Shown: positions 46,586-59,941 of the stretch, piece by piece
How positions within the stretch are numbered: position 1 is the first letter of the stretch
Layout: each line of letters starts with the position of its first letter
From: Pyronema omphalodes
Taxonomy: Eukaryota > Ascomycota > Pezizomycetes > Pezizales > Pyronemataceae
DNA: 64,000 bases
Reading direction: 5' to 3'
NCBI GenBank assembly: GCA_024516155.1
Contig: JAJJXM010000009.1
Location: forward strand, 806,001-870,000
Notes under the pieces: model-generated
Told to the model about the DNA's origin: nothing
Seen by the model: only the letters and a program-made list of their open reading frames with translations
Database searches by the model: none
Program-made: the position numbers and the translations under genes

Positions 46586-49195
46586 CTTATTTTATCCACG
46601 ACTTGACGCTCCTGTTCACAGTCGTCGGACCATAAACTTAAGAGTGTGAATCTAAAACTATTCTTATTGGTATATATGCTGTATCGATGGCAGATGGGTG
46701 CGCTGTGGCGTAAGGGATAACCCAGCGGGGACCGGGGTGACTTTCGGAGAGGGTGGATTCGCAGGTGGTTTATCTAAATGAGATCTTACCAGCGAATCTG
46801 TAGCCGTTAGATCCCAGGCTGTGGAGGAAAAAATATATATATATATATATTTTTGGTGAGTGATGGTAGGCTCAATGACATAGAGGTCATCCGAGCGCAT
46901 CCCCGAAAAAATGAATGCATTATTGTTATAATTTTGTTTCGTTTCTTAAATCAACGAAAGTTGTATCTGTGGTCAGAAGGCTTCAAGTGGCCGAGAATGT
47001 TCTGTACAGAGCTGTGAAGCAGGGCAATATGTACTATTTGTTACTGTGAGATCGCCTAACAGTAGAAGTATAATAACCTGACATGCGATAGGCTATTTTT
47101 CCTTTCTGCTAACACTCGTGCTCTAACGCTGCAATAACTATTCACAGATTTGTGGCCTTTTGGACCGTCCGGCGGTCAGAAGATGGCACGTTTAGATTGC
47201 GGGCCTTCAGATACGTCAATCTAACCCTTCAGTTTCACCACTATAACTTCAGCAAGTACGAGTAAACATTTATTGTAAGATTTTCAGCCTTTTACTTATC
47301 ATCATACCCGCACGCCTCATTTCCGTTAGACGGTAGTTAAATAGAATAACTTCCGGAGCGAGACTAAACGAGTGATATTTGGTGACACAACCTCGTAGAA
47401 GCGAGAGTGAAAACGAGTGACATCCGTGAAACAACCTTGTGTAAAACACTTTCCACTACATATACATGATATCATTCTAAACAAACAACTCGGTAAGACA
47501 TATGCTAAAATTTAGTTCCAATCTTTTCCGTTGCCGGTTTCCCACGTATTCACAGGTGGTTTAATCTGGAAGTAGCTTCAAGCAACCGAAATTATGAACA
47601 GCTCCGAGATTCAACGGGTTTACAGGGAATTGAGATTATAACCCACGAGAAGACCCGGGACACATTTTTGCTTTAGTATGTAATTTTGGATGGGATACTA
47701 TAGCTAGTTAGGATGCGATGTATGATGTGCTAGTTTGTTCTTTTTTCCTCCAGCGGCTCAGCTTATTTCCTATTTGCCCACCGGTCATTGAATTGAAATA
47801 CCGTTTATCCAGTCCATAATCCCATTCCACATAGCCATATATAGTATTTAACCATAAGATTCATGATTGATAATCTCTTCTCTCCAAAAATCATCATACG
47901 CGTATATAATCAAACCACAGCCTCAAGATAAGCTGATATTTCTAACTCAAGTAGCTATAATTTCCTCCATAAAACAGTTCCAACTTCAACGTGTAGATTT
48001 CTTTTGTCAATGCTCATTGGAAATTGCTTAGAAAGCACAATGTGAGGGAGTAGATCCTTCTGTAACCTGTTTTATCTATGTACAAGCTTGATTACCTAAC
48101 TAACCGGCAGACCGAAGACTGAAGACTATCCGGCTCAATTTAAAACTTGGCAGCCACGGCTAGGTAGACAAAATCAATAAATGCAGTAAGTGCAAAAAGT
48201 TCTTGTTCTACATACAGCGTACAGTGTACCTGATCAAAATTTCAACGCTCTAGATTAGGTACATCGGGTACATATGGAATACAAGCCTATGGAAAACAGG
48301 GTACATACGCTACATACAGCACATACCTAGGCAACATTGAAAGTGTACCCCGGGCATCCTGGTCCCTAGGCACTCCGGGTACCTGCATGATGCATCTATG
48401 ATCTATCCCACAGGTGTATATGTATATATGTACAATCAGCTGTATCACCACCAGTCATAATTCACTGCAACATATAAAAGACGGTGTATTCCCAGATAGT
48501 ATCTTAGAAGCTGAATAATGGAATAAGTTAGGTAAAAAATTGGAGGTTTGAGGTAAAAAATATAAGAAACGGCAAGGAGCGGTGGGCTAAAGTTAAAGCT
48601 GAAGTTACGTATTTACTCGATTCTACTATAATATACTATAATCGACTCTATCATCCATATATATATTCTGCTCTATATTACTCTATGTATTCTACTCTAT
48701 TTATTCTACTCTCTATATCCTACTCTCTTTATCCTACTCTCTTTATCCTACTTTTCTACATGCACTCCATACGCTCTACATACTCTACTCTCCGTCCTAT
48801 GCTCTATTTCATAACCGTACATCCCTTGAGTCCTGCTGACAGGGTTTTTAGCAAGGAGCCTGGTTATACCGCAATTCACCCATCACCATCAAGCATTAGC
48901 CTTATGAATATTGGAAGCATATCCCCATCCCTGGTAGCCCTGACTCGGTAGCCTTGCCATGCAACCTTCCTCCAATTTGCAACCGTATATCATCATCTTC
49001 AAGTCAAGAATTTACAGATATATAACCAAATGATTAATTTATAATCCCAAACACCACCTTGGTTCTTAACCACCTTGGCCACCTTTGCCGTCGTGATTGC
49101 CGTGGAAGCATCAAATCGAAGACAGATCATTCACAAATCACCATACATCACATATATCACATGCACCATAACCACAACCACAACTACTACAACAT
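46586..49195. other. Spacer without a recognisable gene
   Basis: AT-rich sequence with an AT dinucleotide tract at about 46832-46852. A sequence near 46700 resembles a tRNA A box but has no B box. Nothing coding is recognised. Confidence 0.5.
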
Positions 49196-49199
49196 CAAC

Positions 49200-49581
49200 A
49201 ACAACAACAACTACAACTACAACTACAACTACAACTACAACTACAACTACAACTACAACTACAACTACAACTACAACTACAACTACAACTACAACTACAA
49301 CTACAACTACAACTACAACTACAACTACAACTACAACTACAACTACAACTACAACTACAACTACAACTACAACTACAACTACAACTACAACTACAACTAC
49401 AACTACAACTACAACTACAACTACAACTACAACTACAACTACAACTACAACTACAACTACAACTACAACTACAACTACAACTACAACTACAACTACAACT
49501 ACAACTACAACTACAACTACAACTACAACTACAACTACAACTACAACTACAACTACAACTACAACTACAACTACAACTACA
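49200..49581 (+). repeat. Hexanucleotide satellite (ACAACT), about 62 copies
   Basis: A perfect ACAACT array of about 375 bp, flanked by impure CAACAA and CCACAA units. Six is a multiple of 3, so the plus strand reads poly-Thr or Tyr-Asn repeats and the minus strand poly-Val. None of these frames is a gene. Confidence 0.97.
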
Positions 49582-50296
49582 ACCACAACCGCAACAATAA
49601 AAACATTAACCAAAAAATTCACATTTTCATTTTCCAACAACCTATATCTATTCTCCACCAGCACCAGTAGAATATCCCCATCCTCATAACACAATCCACA
49701 ATCCACAATCCACAATCCCCGGGATTCAAAACGCAATCTAAATTTCAATGATAATTCTTGATATCATATATAAATCGACTAATAAATATATCAATAAATA
49801 CAAACCACCATCATACATTCACTATCATCCATCCTCCACATTGGACAAATCCATGTTGGCAGAATCCATCATACATCTTCAACTTCAACTTCCATTCTCC
49901 ATCTCCAGACTCCAGACCCCAGACTCTGATAATATACCTTATTCTCTATCCTGATAGTCCAGCCTATTCACTAGTCGTCCATAAATACACGCGTGGAACC
50001 AGGGAGCCGGGATACAGACTTCCATCTTAACAAACGATCTACAACCGTCGACCAACGCCGGTCACCTACGAATCATATCACCGATACATCTCACCATCGT
50101 TTCTCATCATTTATCATGAATTTCACATCATTTATCTCGCCTATACCATCATCATCACCAACACCCACAGCCGGCAAACTACTCCCAGCTCCATCCCCAC
50201 CCCTCGGAACTACTCACAACTCACAACTCACAGTAAACATGCTTTTTGTATTTTAATTTTATAATATTGTACTAAGCAGTTCAAGCATACACAAAT
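49582..50296. other. Spacer between the hexamer satellite and tRNA-Ala
   Basis: A- and C-rich sequence with many short ATC/CAC runs. No gene is recognised. Confidence 0.5.
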
Positions 50297-50368
50297 GGGG
50301 GTGTGGTTTAGTGGTATAATTCCTCTTTAGCATAGAGGCGGTCCGGCGTTCGATTCGCCGCTCCTCCA
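50297..50368 (+). tRNA. tRNA-Ala(AGC)
   Basis: A 72-nt cloverleaf. The anticodon stem CCTCT/AGAGG carries loop TTAGCAT, so the anticodon is AGC. The A box is TGGTTTAGTGG. The T-arm is CGGCG-TTCGATT-CGCCG. The acceptor pairs GGGGGTG with CTCCTCC (one G-T pair and one T-T mismatch), with discriminator A. A TATTTTT run follows as terminator. There is no intron. Confidence 0.93.
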
Positions 50369-52391
50369 TATTTTTGGTCATTGGTACTTGCGGGGAGCGC
50401 GGTGCTGGGATGCTGCGTTGTGGGTTGCTTTTTGGGGGCTGCATTGCGGGGTGTTTGTGGTGTCGGGGAAGTAATTCATTTGTGACCAGCTGAGAGAAAT
50501 ATAAAATCGACGGTCGTTGACGGGGTTATGGATAGATGATGTAGCTTCTCTGTATACATAGCAGAGTCTCGAGGGGAGTTTTTTTACATATAGACAGAGA
50601 AAGAAAATTGGAACTGGAACTGGAATAGTGGGGAGGAAATTATTTCTAAGTAATCTTGACGAAAAAAGGTATCGTAGAAAAATAGGAGGGAGGGAAAGCT
50701 TTAAAGATTGTATCATTATCTCGTTGTATCATTGCCATTAAATGAATCCTCTACATAAGCATCATTTCAGGCCATGGGGGTGTTAGATATTTATTACAGC
50801 GGTATGTATGTCACTCTGGATTCCTTCTCTTTGTCTTTTTCTTTCTCTGCCTCTGTCTCTGTCTCTGTCTGGATTTTGCTGCAGCGGTTTACATAAACTG
50901 AAAACTGAACTGCAGAGCTTAGAAGAGCGGCAAGAGCGTTGTTCTGCATATATCTGGCTGGTGATGGAAGTTTATTAGGAGGATATAGATATTAGACTGC
51001 AATTGAAAGTTGAGAGCTGAAGATACTTAAGATGTAGCAAAGTTAATGATACTATGGAAGGGGAACGTGGAAGGAAATCTAAGGTGACTTGTTGGTGTAT
51101 GGGTTTCAAATCTTGAGTTATGAAGGAATATATGTAAAGAGTATGTGATTTTTTGGGGAAGTCGAGAAGCTTGCTGAGTTACTACGGATTAGATATAAGT
51201 CAGATGAGCATTTTGGCATCTTCTAGACCCTGCTGCATAGAATTCATTTTCTACCCCTCTCGGATCTGTCTTTTTTTTCCTTGAAGATTACGAGTTGTGA
51301 ACGTCTTTATGGAAGACATACCATTTGTCGATGCTCCTGATACGCATTTGACCCTTATATATCGCAATGCAACTGTGTTCTTTGTTTAAGCGTTTGTTTT
51401 TATTCAGAAACATCTAGTCGTTTACCCCTCTCCTGCTACTTTTCGTGTTTCAGTTTCGTGTTGTCTACCATCTGAAACTCGGAATGATCGAGCGATGCTC
51501 TATGATTCATCTCAACCCTGGTGTGAATCGGTTTCTTAGAATACCAGGGAGATGAACTATGCGGCGGAAAAGCAATTCTGAATTGAAGAGGAAGAGGTAA
51601 AAGCTGGTTGACACGCATGCCGAAAGAACTTCCGGGAGATTTCAAGAGGAAATATTGTGGATTCATGGGTAGACCCAAGATTTGTTATGTTAGCAGCTTA
51701 GCAGCTTAGCAAGTACAGTTTTCGGGATAGTTACTTTGCATCATCCCTCTATGTATGTTCATTAAACCTTGCTCGGTATTTGCTCGGATGGAGTGCGCCC
51801 CGAAGAAATGTCTCAATCAGGTTTGGTTTAACGGGCGGTTATGTACCCCGAAATTTGGTGGGGAGTAGTTGGGATGGATAAATGTACCCGTGCGGGTTTA
51901 TTTTTAGGGGGGCATGGAATTTTCTTTAGATTTCAGAGGCTCTACATAGAGGCTCTTCATTTCAAATTTTTGGTAGTTAATTTAATGTCCGTGCGTAATT
52001 TATGTCTGGCGTTGGTCGCCGCCGTTGGTCGGCGTTGCTTGCGTTTTTTCTCCCCCGTCCGACGTCACTACTGTTCAACAGCCAGGTTGACTCGCTCTTG
52101 CAAGGCGCAGCGCAGCAGCAAAGCGAACGATAAATTGAACGGGGTGCATGCATAAGCGACCGCCGTAAGGTTATGTAATGCCATGTGACCGGCGTGGACA
52201 GTTACACCGATAGCTGCGCATCCACCCCCTCTCTGGATTCACGGGATGAGTTCTACAGTGGGCAGTCATCGTGTAGTTTTCGTTTTGGCGTTTTGGTGTT
52301 ATGCGAGTGGCTGTGGTTTGACCTGGTGATGTGAATGAGATAATAACAGCGGGTTAATCATCGACATAATCATAATCACCATCACCATCAA

Positions 52392-52422
<31 letters not shown>

Positions 52423-52945
52423 TCGATTCTCTTTTTTCGCAGATCGTTTCCTTCTCTTGTCCTTCTTACTTGTTCACTACTGCCTGCGACCGTCGCTCTA
52501 TTCTAGACTGGCCGAGTAGCTGCTCAACTGAGACACACTTGCCCCCCCCTAACTAGCTGGTACTACATACAGCCCATCCATCGCCCGACAAAACCGCTAC
52601 CGAAACCCACATCTCCATCCACGAGATCATAGGCATCCGAAGAGATCGCCAAATCGTTCTCACCGTGTTCTTCTTTGCTTTTATTCTTCGAGCACATTCT
52701 CTACAACCAACTAACAACTTAATACTCAACAAGCGACACCACCAGACAAGCAAGCAACTACATACCTGCCCCCTTCAACAACCCCCTTCAGCACTCCCCC
52801 CTTCCACGAACCAAGTAACTCGAAGCACCCTTACCGCCCAGATACTACTACCAACCCCGACATAATACAATCGTCGGCATCGAGTAACACCCCACAGAAC
52901 CTCACAACAGTCTTTTCCAAGTTCAACCCCGCCCAACACAGCATC
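50369..52945. other. 2.6-kb spacer and EDE1 leader
   Basis: AT-rich spacer, then the EDE1 promoter and a C/A-rich leader from about 52500. An ATC trinucleotide tract lies at about 52387-52423. No other gene is recognised. Confidence 0.5.
52387..52423 (+). repeat. CAT trinucleotide tract
   Basis: About ten CAT units in the probable EDE1 promoter or leader. Confidence 0.9.
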
Positions 52946-55900
52946 ATGAGCGACCAGAGAGATAGCTTATCCGAAGCCGGTACTTTATGGGTTACTCCTG
53001 GTAACATGTCAATGGATGCTGATGCCATCACAGGGGGATCTGGACACCCGAGCATTGTCCTCACTCCAGAGGAGAAGAGTGTATTTGGACAGCTGTTCCG
53101 CGCCGCGGACACAGAGAATATTGGAGTTGTCACAGGAGAATTGGCGGTCAAGTTTTTTGAGAAGAGTGGACTGAGTCCGCGGATTTTGGGAGAGGTGGGT
53201 TATCTCATCTCGTCTTATTGCTGGGTTTGTGGCAGGGACAAACTGACACGAGATAGATTTGGGGTATCGCCGATACGGAAAACAGAGGATACCTCACGAA
53301 GCAAGACTTTTGTGTCGCGCTTAGATTGATCGGTCAGGCACAGAATAACCAACATCCAAGACCTGAATTGGCGCAGCAGCGTAGGTTATACGGCGGAAGC
53401 TGGAGAAAGCATAGCTAATAACACTGTATAGCTGGTCCTCTACCACGATTCGAAGCTGTCAATATCGTCTACCCTTCCGGCCCGAGCTCAAACTCCCCCC
53501 CTCCTCCTGTTATCCCACCTCAAGCTACCGGGCCCGCGGGCATGATTCGTGTCCCTCCTCTTATGCCCCAGGATGTGGAGAAGTTTACTGCGCTATTTGA
53601 AAAGTCTGGAGCTATTGATGGGTTGCTACAAGGTGGGTTTTTGGGTTTTAAAGCTACTCCTAGAGTTGCTTGCTGATTATTACAGGAACCATCGCACGTG
53701 ACATTTTCCAGCGGTCGAAGCTATCTAATGCACAGCTTATTCAGATTTGGAACCTTGCGGATAGGCAAGGTCGTGGAGCACTTGGATGTGTAGAATTCGT
53801 TGTTGCGATGCACTTAATTACTTGCTGCAAGAACGGCAGTCTTCCAGCACTACCTCAGATTCTTCCCCCAGGTCTCTATGAAGCCGCCACTGGTCGCCCC
53901 ACTACTCGTAATGGTCCTGACCGGAGAGGCCCTGGCGGCCAGAGAATGCCCCCTGTCCCACCTATCCCGAAACAGTTCAGTGGACCCCAGGGTGCCCAGC
54001 GCGCTCAGTCGCCATTGTCTAGGAATTTTACCCCGCCAGTACCTCAGAATGCGAATGCGATTCAGCGCGATCTCACAGGAGGTGGCTGGCTTGTTTCTCC
54101 TCAGGACAAGGCACGTTTTGATTCAGTTTTCTTGACGGTTGATACCACTGGAAGAGGAGTCATCACGGGAGAGGAAGCTGTGACTTTCTTTAGCAAGTCA
54201 CAGCTTCCTGAGGATGTGCTTGCGCAGATTTGGGATTTGGCAGATATCAACAAGGCTGGTCAGCTTAACCGTGATGAGTTTGCTATCGCTATGTACCTTA
54301 TTGTACAGCAGCGAAACACCCCGGGAATTCCTTTGCCGGATGTGCTACCGCCAAACTTGATCCCTCCCAGCATGCGCCAACAGCGCCAATTGACTGGACA
54401 GCCCCAGCAGCAGCCGCCTAACGCTTTCGACATCCCCGTACCTCAGCAGGCCCCCCCTCCACCAAAGTCAGCTTCTAACGATTTGTTTGAGTTGGGCGAT
54501 TTCAGTACTCCTCAGGCTGGACCAAGTGCTTCTGCTGGACCTTTTGGTGACGATGCCTGGGCTCCTCAGGGTTCTAAGGATGTTTCTCCTAACCCTTCGG
54601 CTGCTCACTCGCCTATTCCTCCCCAGGTTTCTGGGGGTCTCTTTGGCCGTCCTCAGCCTGCGTTTGTGCCCACTTCCAGTTTTGGACAGTCGATTATTCC
54701 TAATGCTACCGGTGGATCCCACCGTTCTGCCTCTGGAGGATACGCACCCCAGCCCAAGCCCCAGGAGATGGATGACTTGCTTGGTGATGCCGACCCTGAG
54801 GTTTCCAGCAAGCTTACCAACGAATCCACTGAGCTTGCCAACTTATCCAACCAGATTAGTTCTTTAACCAAGCAGACCCAGGAGCTCAACATCAAACGTG
54901 TTTCTGCTGAGAGCGAAATAACATCTTTGGCTACTCAGAAACAGAACATTGAGGCTCAGCTTGCTCAGCTTAGAGCCGCTTATCAGAGTGAGGCTGAGGC
55001 TGTTAGACAGGTTGAGGATCAGCTTGCTCGCTCAAGACAGGATACTACTGCCCTTTCTCTGGAGTACCAGAAGGTTGAGGCAGAATTCACCCAGTTACAG
55101 TACAAGAAGCAGGAAGTTTCTTCTCAGCTCGAGGCTGACAAGAGAGAGAATGAAAATTTGAAGGAGAGGATGAACGTCATCAACGCTGAGAACCGGACTT
55201 TGAAGGAGGAGTTGGAGAAATTGGAGATGCAAGCTAGACGTGAGCGCGGTATGGTGGCTATTAACAAGAAGCAGGTTGAAAAGAGTGAGCAGGAGAGAGA
55301 GAAGCTCAAGGGTAGTATCGAGGAGACTACTCGTTCTAATGCTACCAGCCCTGTTCCTCCTGGATCCCCAACTTTGTCTCAGTCCAGCTTGAACACCAAG
55401 AATCCATTTGCTAGAAGCAAATCTCCCCCAATTTCCGAGCACGGATTTGGATCAAACTCGCCGTTTGCGCCCAAGCAGCCTCCGGCTTCCATGGACGATG
55501 TTTTCGGACCATCATTCTCTTCAACTCCCCCTCCTCAAATGTCATTTGGTCACAGACCCCAGGATTCTAGCTCCTACACTCCTTCTGTTCCAGAGAGCAG
55601 TGCTCACGGTGGTCGGTCAACTCCTCCTACTTCCCCGCCACAGTCATCCTACCACAGCTCCCCTCAGTTATCTGAAGCCCCTCCTCCACCCACCGGATCC
55701 CAGATGACATCCGCCTTTTTGCCGCTCCAAGTTAACCGTGCAGACTCTGTAACCTCTTCAGTGCAAGTAAACCCATCTGCTAGTGTAGCAGCATTCTCCC
55801 GTCCTGACACACCCACCAATGTCTTCCCCGCCGTGGCCGACTCTCCTGCTCGGGAACGTGATTCCTTCATGAAAGAAGACCGCCGCAGCAGCTTCTCCGT

Positions 55901-57327
55901 CAAAAGTGACGCCGGTTCAGAATCCATGGGAATGGGAGGACAAAATCGCAGCAGCGCCTTTTCCTCCCCCTTCGACCGTCGTGTTGAATCCCCCTTCGCT
56001 GTAGAAAAGAACACCACAGGTACCACCTCCGGAGGCGATGACACCACCCGTCCCAATATCCAGAAAAGTGACTCATTCCGCGATTTCGCATCTGTACCAG
56101 GCGGTTTCCCTAGCCACAGCGAGGTTGGAACACCTATTAAACCCACACCTACTGGAGAAAGCACCATGAGCAACAGATCCCGCAAGAGCAACCGCAGCGC
56201 CTTCGGAAATGACCCCTTCAACATGGGAGACCGCGTCCCCTCCGCTTCTTCCAAGGATCTCGATGACGCTTTTGGAATGTCTAAATTCCCTCGAGTCGAC
56301 CCCCACCATACCGGCGGAAGCGGAAGCATCAACACCTCAAAATTCCACGATGAATTCCCACCTATCAAGGAAGTCCGCCCTGACAGTGATTCTGAGAGCG
56401 AAGGAGGATTCGATGATAACTTCACCACTGCCAGCCCTGTTCAGACAAAGGCACAACCACAGGAATCCCAAGACCCCGCTAGTACCCCAGCCCAACAATC
56501 CGATAAATCCTCCTACCCCGATTTCGGCGGATTATTACCATCCCGAACGGATCCCATGAGCCACGAAGCCCCCACTCCCGGTGGCAGCACTAACGCCGTC
56601 GTCTTCCCCCCTACTTCAGGGGGATTTGACGATTTCGATGAATCAGTCTTTGGAGACCTCTCCGAAGCAAAGGAAGCGGATAAAGATGCATCTGCGGATG
56701 ACTTTGGAGCATCCCCAAATGCATTTGATGACTTCAACCCGGTCTTTGATACCCCTACTTCCCCTGTACGCCAGGGGAGAGAGGATGGGTTTGGAGGATT
56801 CGCTTTTAACATTGAGGATGCAGCTGCGAAGGGACAACAGGGAGCGCAGGGAGGTATGCAGACTAAGGCGCCACAGGAAGATTGGGATGCAATTTTCGCA
56901 GGGTTCGGGGATGCAACAACAACGACAGCGGGATCAGGAGCAGCTTTCCCATCTGCTCCTAATACTGCTACTGCTGCATCTTTCCCCTCCGCGGTCAGTC
57001 CGGTACATACAGGATCCAACCCGCAAACAACAACAGAGGACGACGAGAAGAAGGGTACGAAATCACAGCCACAGGACCAAGAGGATAATGAGGATTTGAA
57101 GAAATTGACCGGGATGGGATTTGATAGGAGTGCTGCTGTGAAGGAACTTGAAAAGGCGGGTGGGAGTGTTGATAGGGTGAGTTTTTTCTTAGTAGAGGGG
57201 AGACGTGGGCGGGAGGTTGAGGGGGAAGGGGGGGTGTTAACCGGAATAAGGGAAAGTGGCCTTTGATACGATAAATACTAATGTGGTATAGGCGGTCGAA
57301 GCATTAATTGCGAGTGCATCTACGTAA
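52946..57327 (+). CDS. EDE1: EDE1-like EH-domain endocytic scaffold
   Basis: Five exons give 1366 aa: 52946-53194, 53257-53380, 53432-53632, 53686-57176 and 57292-57327. There are three EH domains: about 38-120 (LTPEEKSVFGQLF; splicing joins LGE to IWGIADTENRGYLT), about 169-255 (IWNLADRQGRGALGCVEF) and about 325-410 (IWDLADINKAGQLNRDEF). A Pro/Gln-rich linker follows, then a coiled coil at about 560-740. A long Ser/Pro-rich region contains NPF and DPF motifs. A UBA domain ends the protein (LKKLTGMGFDRSAAVKELEKAGGSVDRAVEALI). EDE1/Eps15 proteins act early at clathrin-coated sites, binding NPF adaptors and ubiquitin. The last exon has only 12 codons and completes the UBA third helix. Length and order match yeast Ede1 (1381 aa). 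Confidence 0.96.
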
Positions 57328-58222
57328 CGAATAGCGACGGAGGGTGGGAGCGAGGGAAGGGGTGAGTGATATTCAGTGAAGATATTAAAGCGAAGGAAGC
57401 AAAGCAAGGGAACCGGAGGAAGTCGAAGGAAATCGGAGGATTGATACCTAATGAAGGCAAGAAGGAACAAGGCAGGAAAGAATAAGGGAAAGGGAATACA
57501 TACCGGAGGAAAGGGAATACGGAAGGAAAAGGAATAGGGAGGGAAAGGCGTATGCAAGGAAAGAGGTATGGATGGGTTGGGTTAAGAATACTTTAGGTGT
57601 AATTTTCGTTATTCAAATGATTCAAAGCGGCTACGTATCTATATTTTTTTTTCTCGAGCTTTTATTTATCTTTTATCTTATCTTGTTTTTGTTTTGAGGG
57701 TGTGTTTTTGAGGGTGTGTTTTTGAGGGTGTGTTTGTGGGCTTTGTGTTTTTGAGGATGTGTTTTTGAGGGTGTGTTTGTGGGCTTTGTGTTTTGTGTGA
57801 CCACTGATGCTTCATTTGATTTGATTTCATGTTATCTGTGTAGGCGCAGAGGGAGGGCGCGGGGTGGGGTGGGTGTTGGGGGCGGGGTAGTTTGGGGGCG
57901 TGGATGGGGCTTTTGTTAAATACGTATATTTGTGTGTGTCTGCGTCTACTACTTTGTTATCCCGGGATTGGGATTGGGATTGGGAATGAAATGAAATGAA
58001 ATGGAAGGCAAAACATTGATTTTATAATTTCCGAATTTTTTTTATTAAAAAACTCTAGATTTTATATGTGCATGGCGCTGTAATGGAATTTGAATGAAAT
58101 TGAATGTGAAAGTTTGATGTCGGAAATTTTGATATTTGCTGCTAAGACTGGAAAGTTATGGAGTTGAGATTTGATATTTGGTGTTAAGACTAGGAACTGG
58201 AAAAAGAATAAATAAAACGGAA
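57328..58222. other. EDE1 3' flank
   Basis: GA-rich sequence, then GT-rich sequence with a minisatellite at 57694-57797. No gene is seen. Confidence 0.55.
57694..57797 (+). repeat. GT-rich minisatellite
   Basis: Units of GTGTTTTTGAGGG (about 14 bp) alternate with a longer variant carrying GTGGGCTTT. The higher-order unit is repeated twice. Confidence 0.8.
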
Positions 58223-58349
58223 ATTATGTAGAATGTCCCCGCCAAGACATCAAAATATCCAACATACCCCCAAAAGAATTTTTCTATGCAGTATACCCCT
58301 CCCTTAGATCCATGCCGCCGCACCAACCGCGAAGAAGTTTATTCGACGC

Positions 58350-58389
<40 letters not shown>

Positions 58390-58740
58390 CAAAGTTGAAA
58401 TACAGGTGTGAGGCCCTTCACCGCCCAGTTGTGAATGGCCTCTCTGGAGATTCTTGTGAGAGGACAAGGCCATCTGGGGGTCACATGATGTGCCCAATCT
58501 CTGCCGAATTGACGTTGCTGGCATTCTCATTGATGCACTCGATTGTTGCGGTTGAAGATAAGCTTGAATAATTGCAGATGAAGAGGAACTTGAAGGTTGG
58601 TTGAGAACTGAAGAAAATCACGGTGGAAAAAATGACGCCTCGAAAAAAACTTTGTTGCGGCACATGCGGCACGTGCGGCAGCATGGACCTAAGCCGGGGG
58701 TATATTGAATAAAAATAAGCGACGGGGGTATCTTGGATAT
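58223..58740. mobile_element. Inverted-repeat element, copy 1 (right end lost)
   Basis: Homologous to 60622-61168 over almost its whole length, with the same left terminal repeat (ATTATGTAGAATG versus ATTATGCAGGATG). The homology stops at GTATCTTGGATAT, before the last 30 bp of the right terminal repeat. It contains a 39-T tract at 58351-58389. No transposase is encoded, so it would be non-autonomous. Confidence 0.7.
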
Positions 58741-59097
58741 TATGTTCTGTGGTGGAAGGCATCTGGCCTAATTTCCGTACTTTTTTATGTATTCCTCACA
58801 TTTGAGTGAATTTTAGTCGTATTGAATTGATAAATATACTAACACCTAATTCCAGCCACTATTCAATTCGTTAATAGTATTATGAATAATGAAGCTATAA
58901 TCACGACGCGCGTTACACTAGCCAACCCAGTGCAGAAAGGCACGCTTCTTCTCAAAGTAGGATGATCAGTTCTATTTTGCGAAGGACCAGACAATTTTGA
59001 TGAGAAGCATATAATGCTATTCGGGCTTTGAACGGACGATTCGGACTTCTCCCAAGTTCCCAACGATGGTGGAGATACCCCCTATGGGTGTATTGTA
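58741..59097. other. Unique stretch inside the repeat nest
   Basis: AT-rich sequence to about 58860, then a minus-strand coding-like frame (58952-59170) that appears to continue the coding-like repeats to its right. No family is recognised. Confidence 0.35.
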
Positions 59098-59941
59098 GCC
59101 TAATCATTCCCTCAAGCGAATTCTTCCCTATCATATCATAGTCAGGACCCAGGTCAACAACACCTCCCAATTAGTGAAGTCCTTTGCTAACTTTTCCAAA
59201 CATTGCCGCTCTAGTGGCATCGTCAAAGTAATAACCCATCATGGTTGATGGTCGGCGTTCCCACATCCCATGGATACACGTTTCGAAATTCTGGGAGCGG
59301 TAAAGGGAGTAGCATCAATGGCATACAAGCGTAAACTATGTGCCTCGCAAAGTGGTTGGTTCTAGTTGTAAACAACACGGGAAAAAACTTTAACCTTGAA
59401 TCGTGTTCCTCAACAGGAATGACCATAGAGAGGGGATACCATTCCTCAATATTACTAGCCACTCAAGCGAAGTACCAAAGTCGTATCGTATTATGGGCCC
59501 AGGTTGACTGCCACCGTCGAATCAGAGAGACTCTTTGCTAACTTTCCCACCATCTGCCTCCATATCGGCATCGTCAGAGCAGTAACCCATAATGTTCGGT
59601 GGCAGATCTTCCCAAGCACCATGTAGAGACGTTTTGACATTGCTCTGATTGTAGAGTAAAATATGAGAGTGATTGTCTCCTAAACATGAATGAATGATCA
59701 TTGAGAGGGGATACCATTCCTCAATATTACTAGCCACTCAAGCGAAGTACCAAAGTCGTATCGTATTATGGGCCCAGGTTGACTGCCACCGTCGAATCAG
59801 AGAGACTCTTTGCTAACTTTCCCACCATCTGCCTCCATATCGGCATCGTCAGAGCAGTAACCCATAATGTTCGGTGGCAGATCTTCCCAAGCACCATGTA
59901 GAGACGTTTTGAAATTGCTCTGATTGTAGAGTACAATATGA
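59098..59941 (-). repeat. Three tandem copies of a coding-like segment (two near-identical, one diverged)
   Basis: Units at 59421-59666 and 59696-59941 are nearly identical at 275-bp spacing. A third, diverged unit lies at about 59098-59300. On the minus strand the near-identical units read HGAWEDLPPNIMGYCSDDAD followed by MEADGGKVSKESL and a stop. The diverged unit aligns at VYPWDVGTPTINHDG. I do not recognise the protein. Recent duplication of a decayed gene fragment fits best. Confidence 0.75.

Noticed and set aside
46690..46770. tRNA-Arg-like sequence (TGGCGTAAGGGATAAC)
   Set aside because: Matches the A-box consensus, but no B box or cloverleaf follows.
49059..49748. Poly-Thr, Tyr-Asn and poly-Val frames of about 200 codons
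   Set aside because: Translations of the ACAACT satellite.
55664..57019. Long minus-strand frames opposite EDE1
   Set aside because: Antisense to the Ser/Pro-rich EDE1 exon; no domain and broken up by frame.
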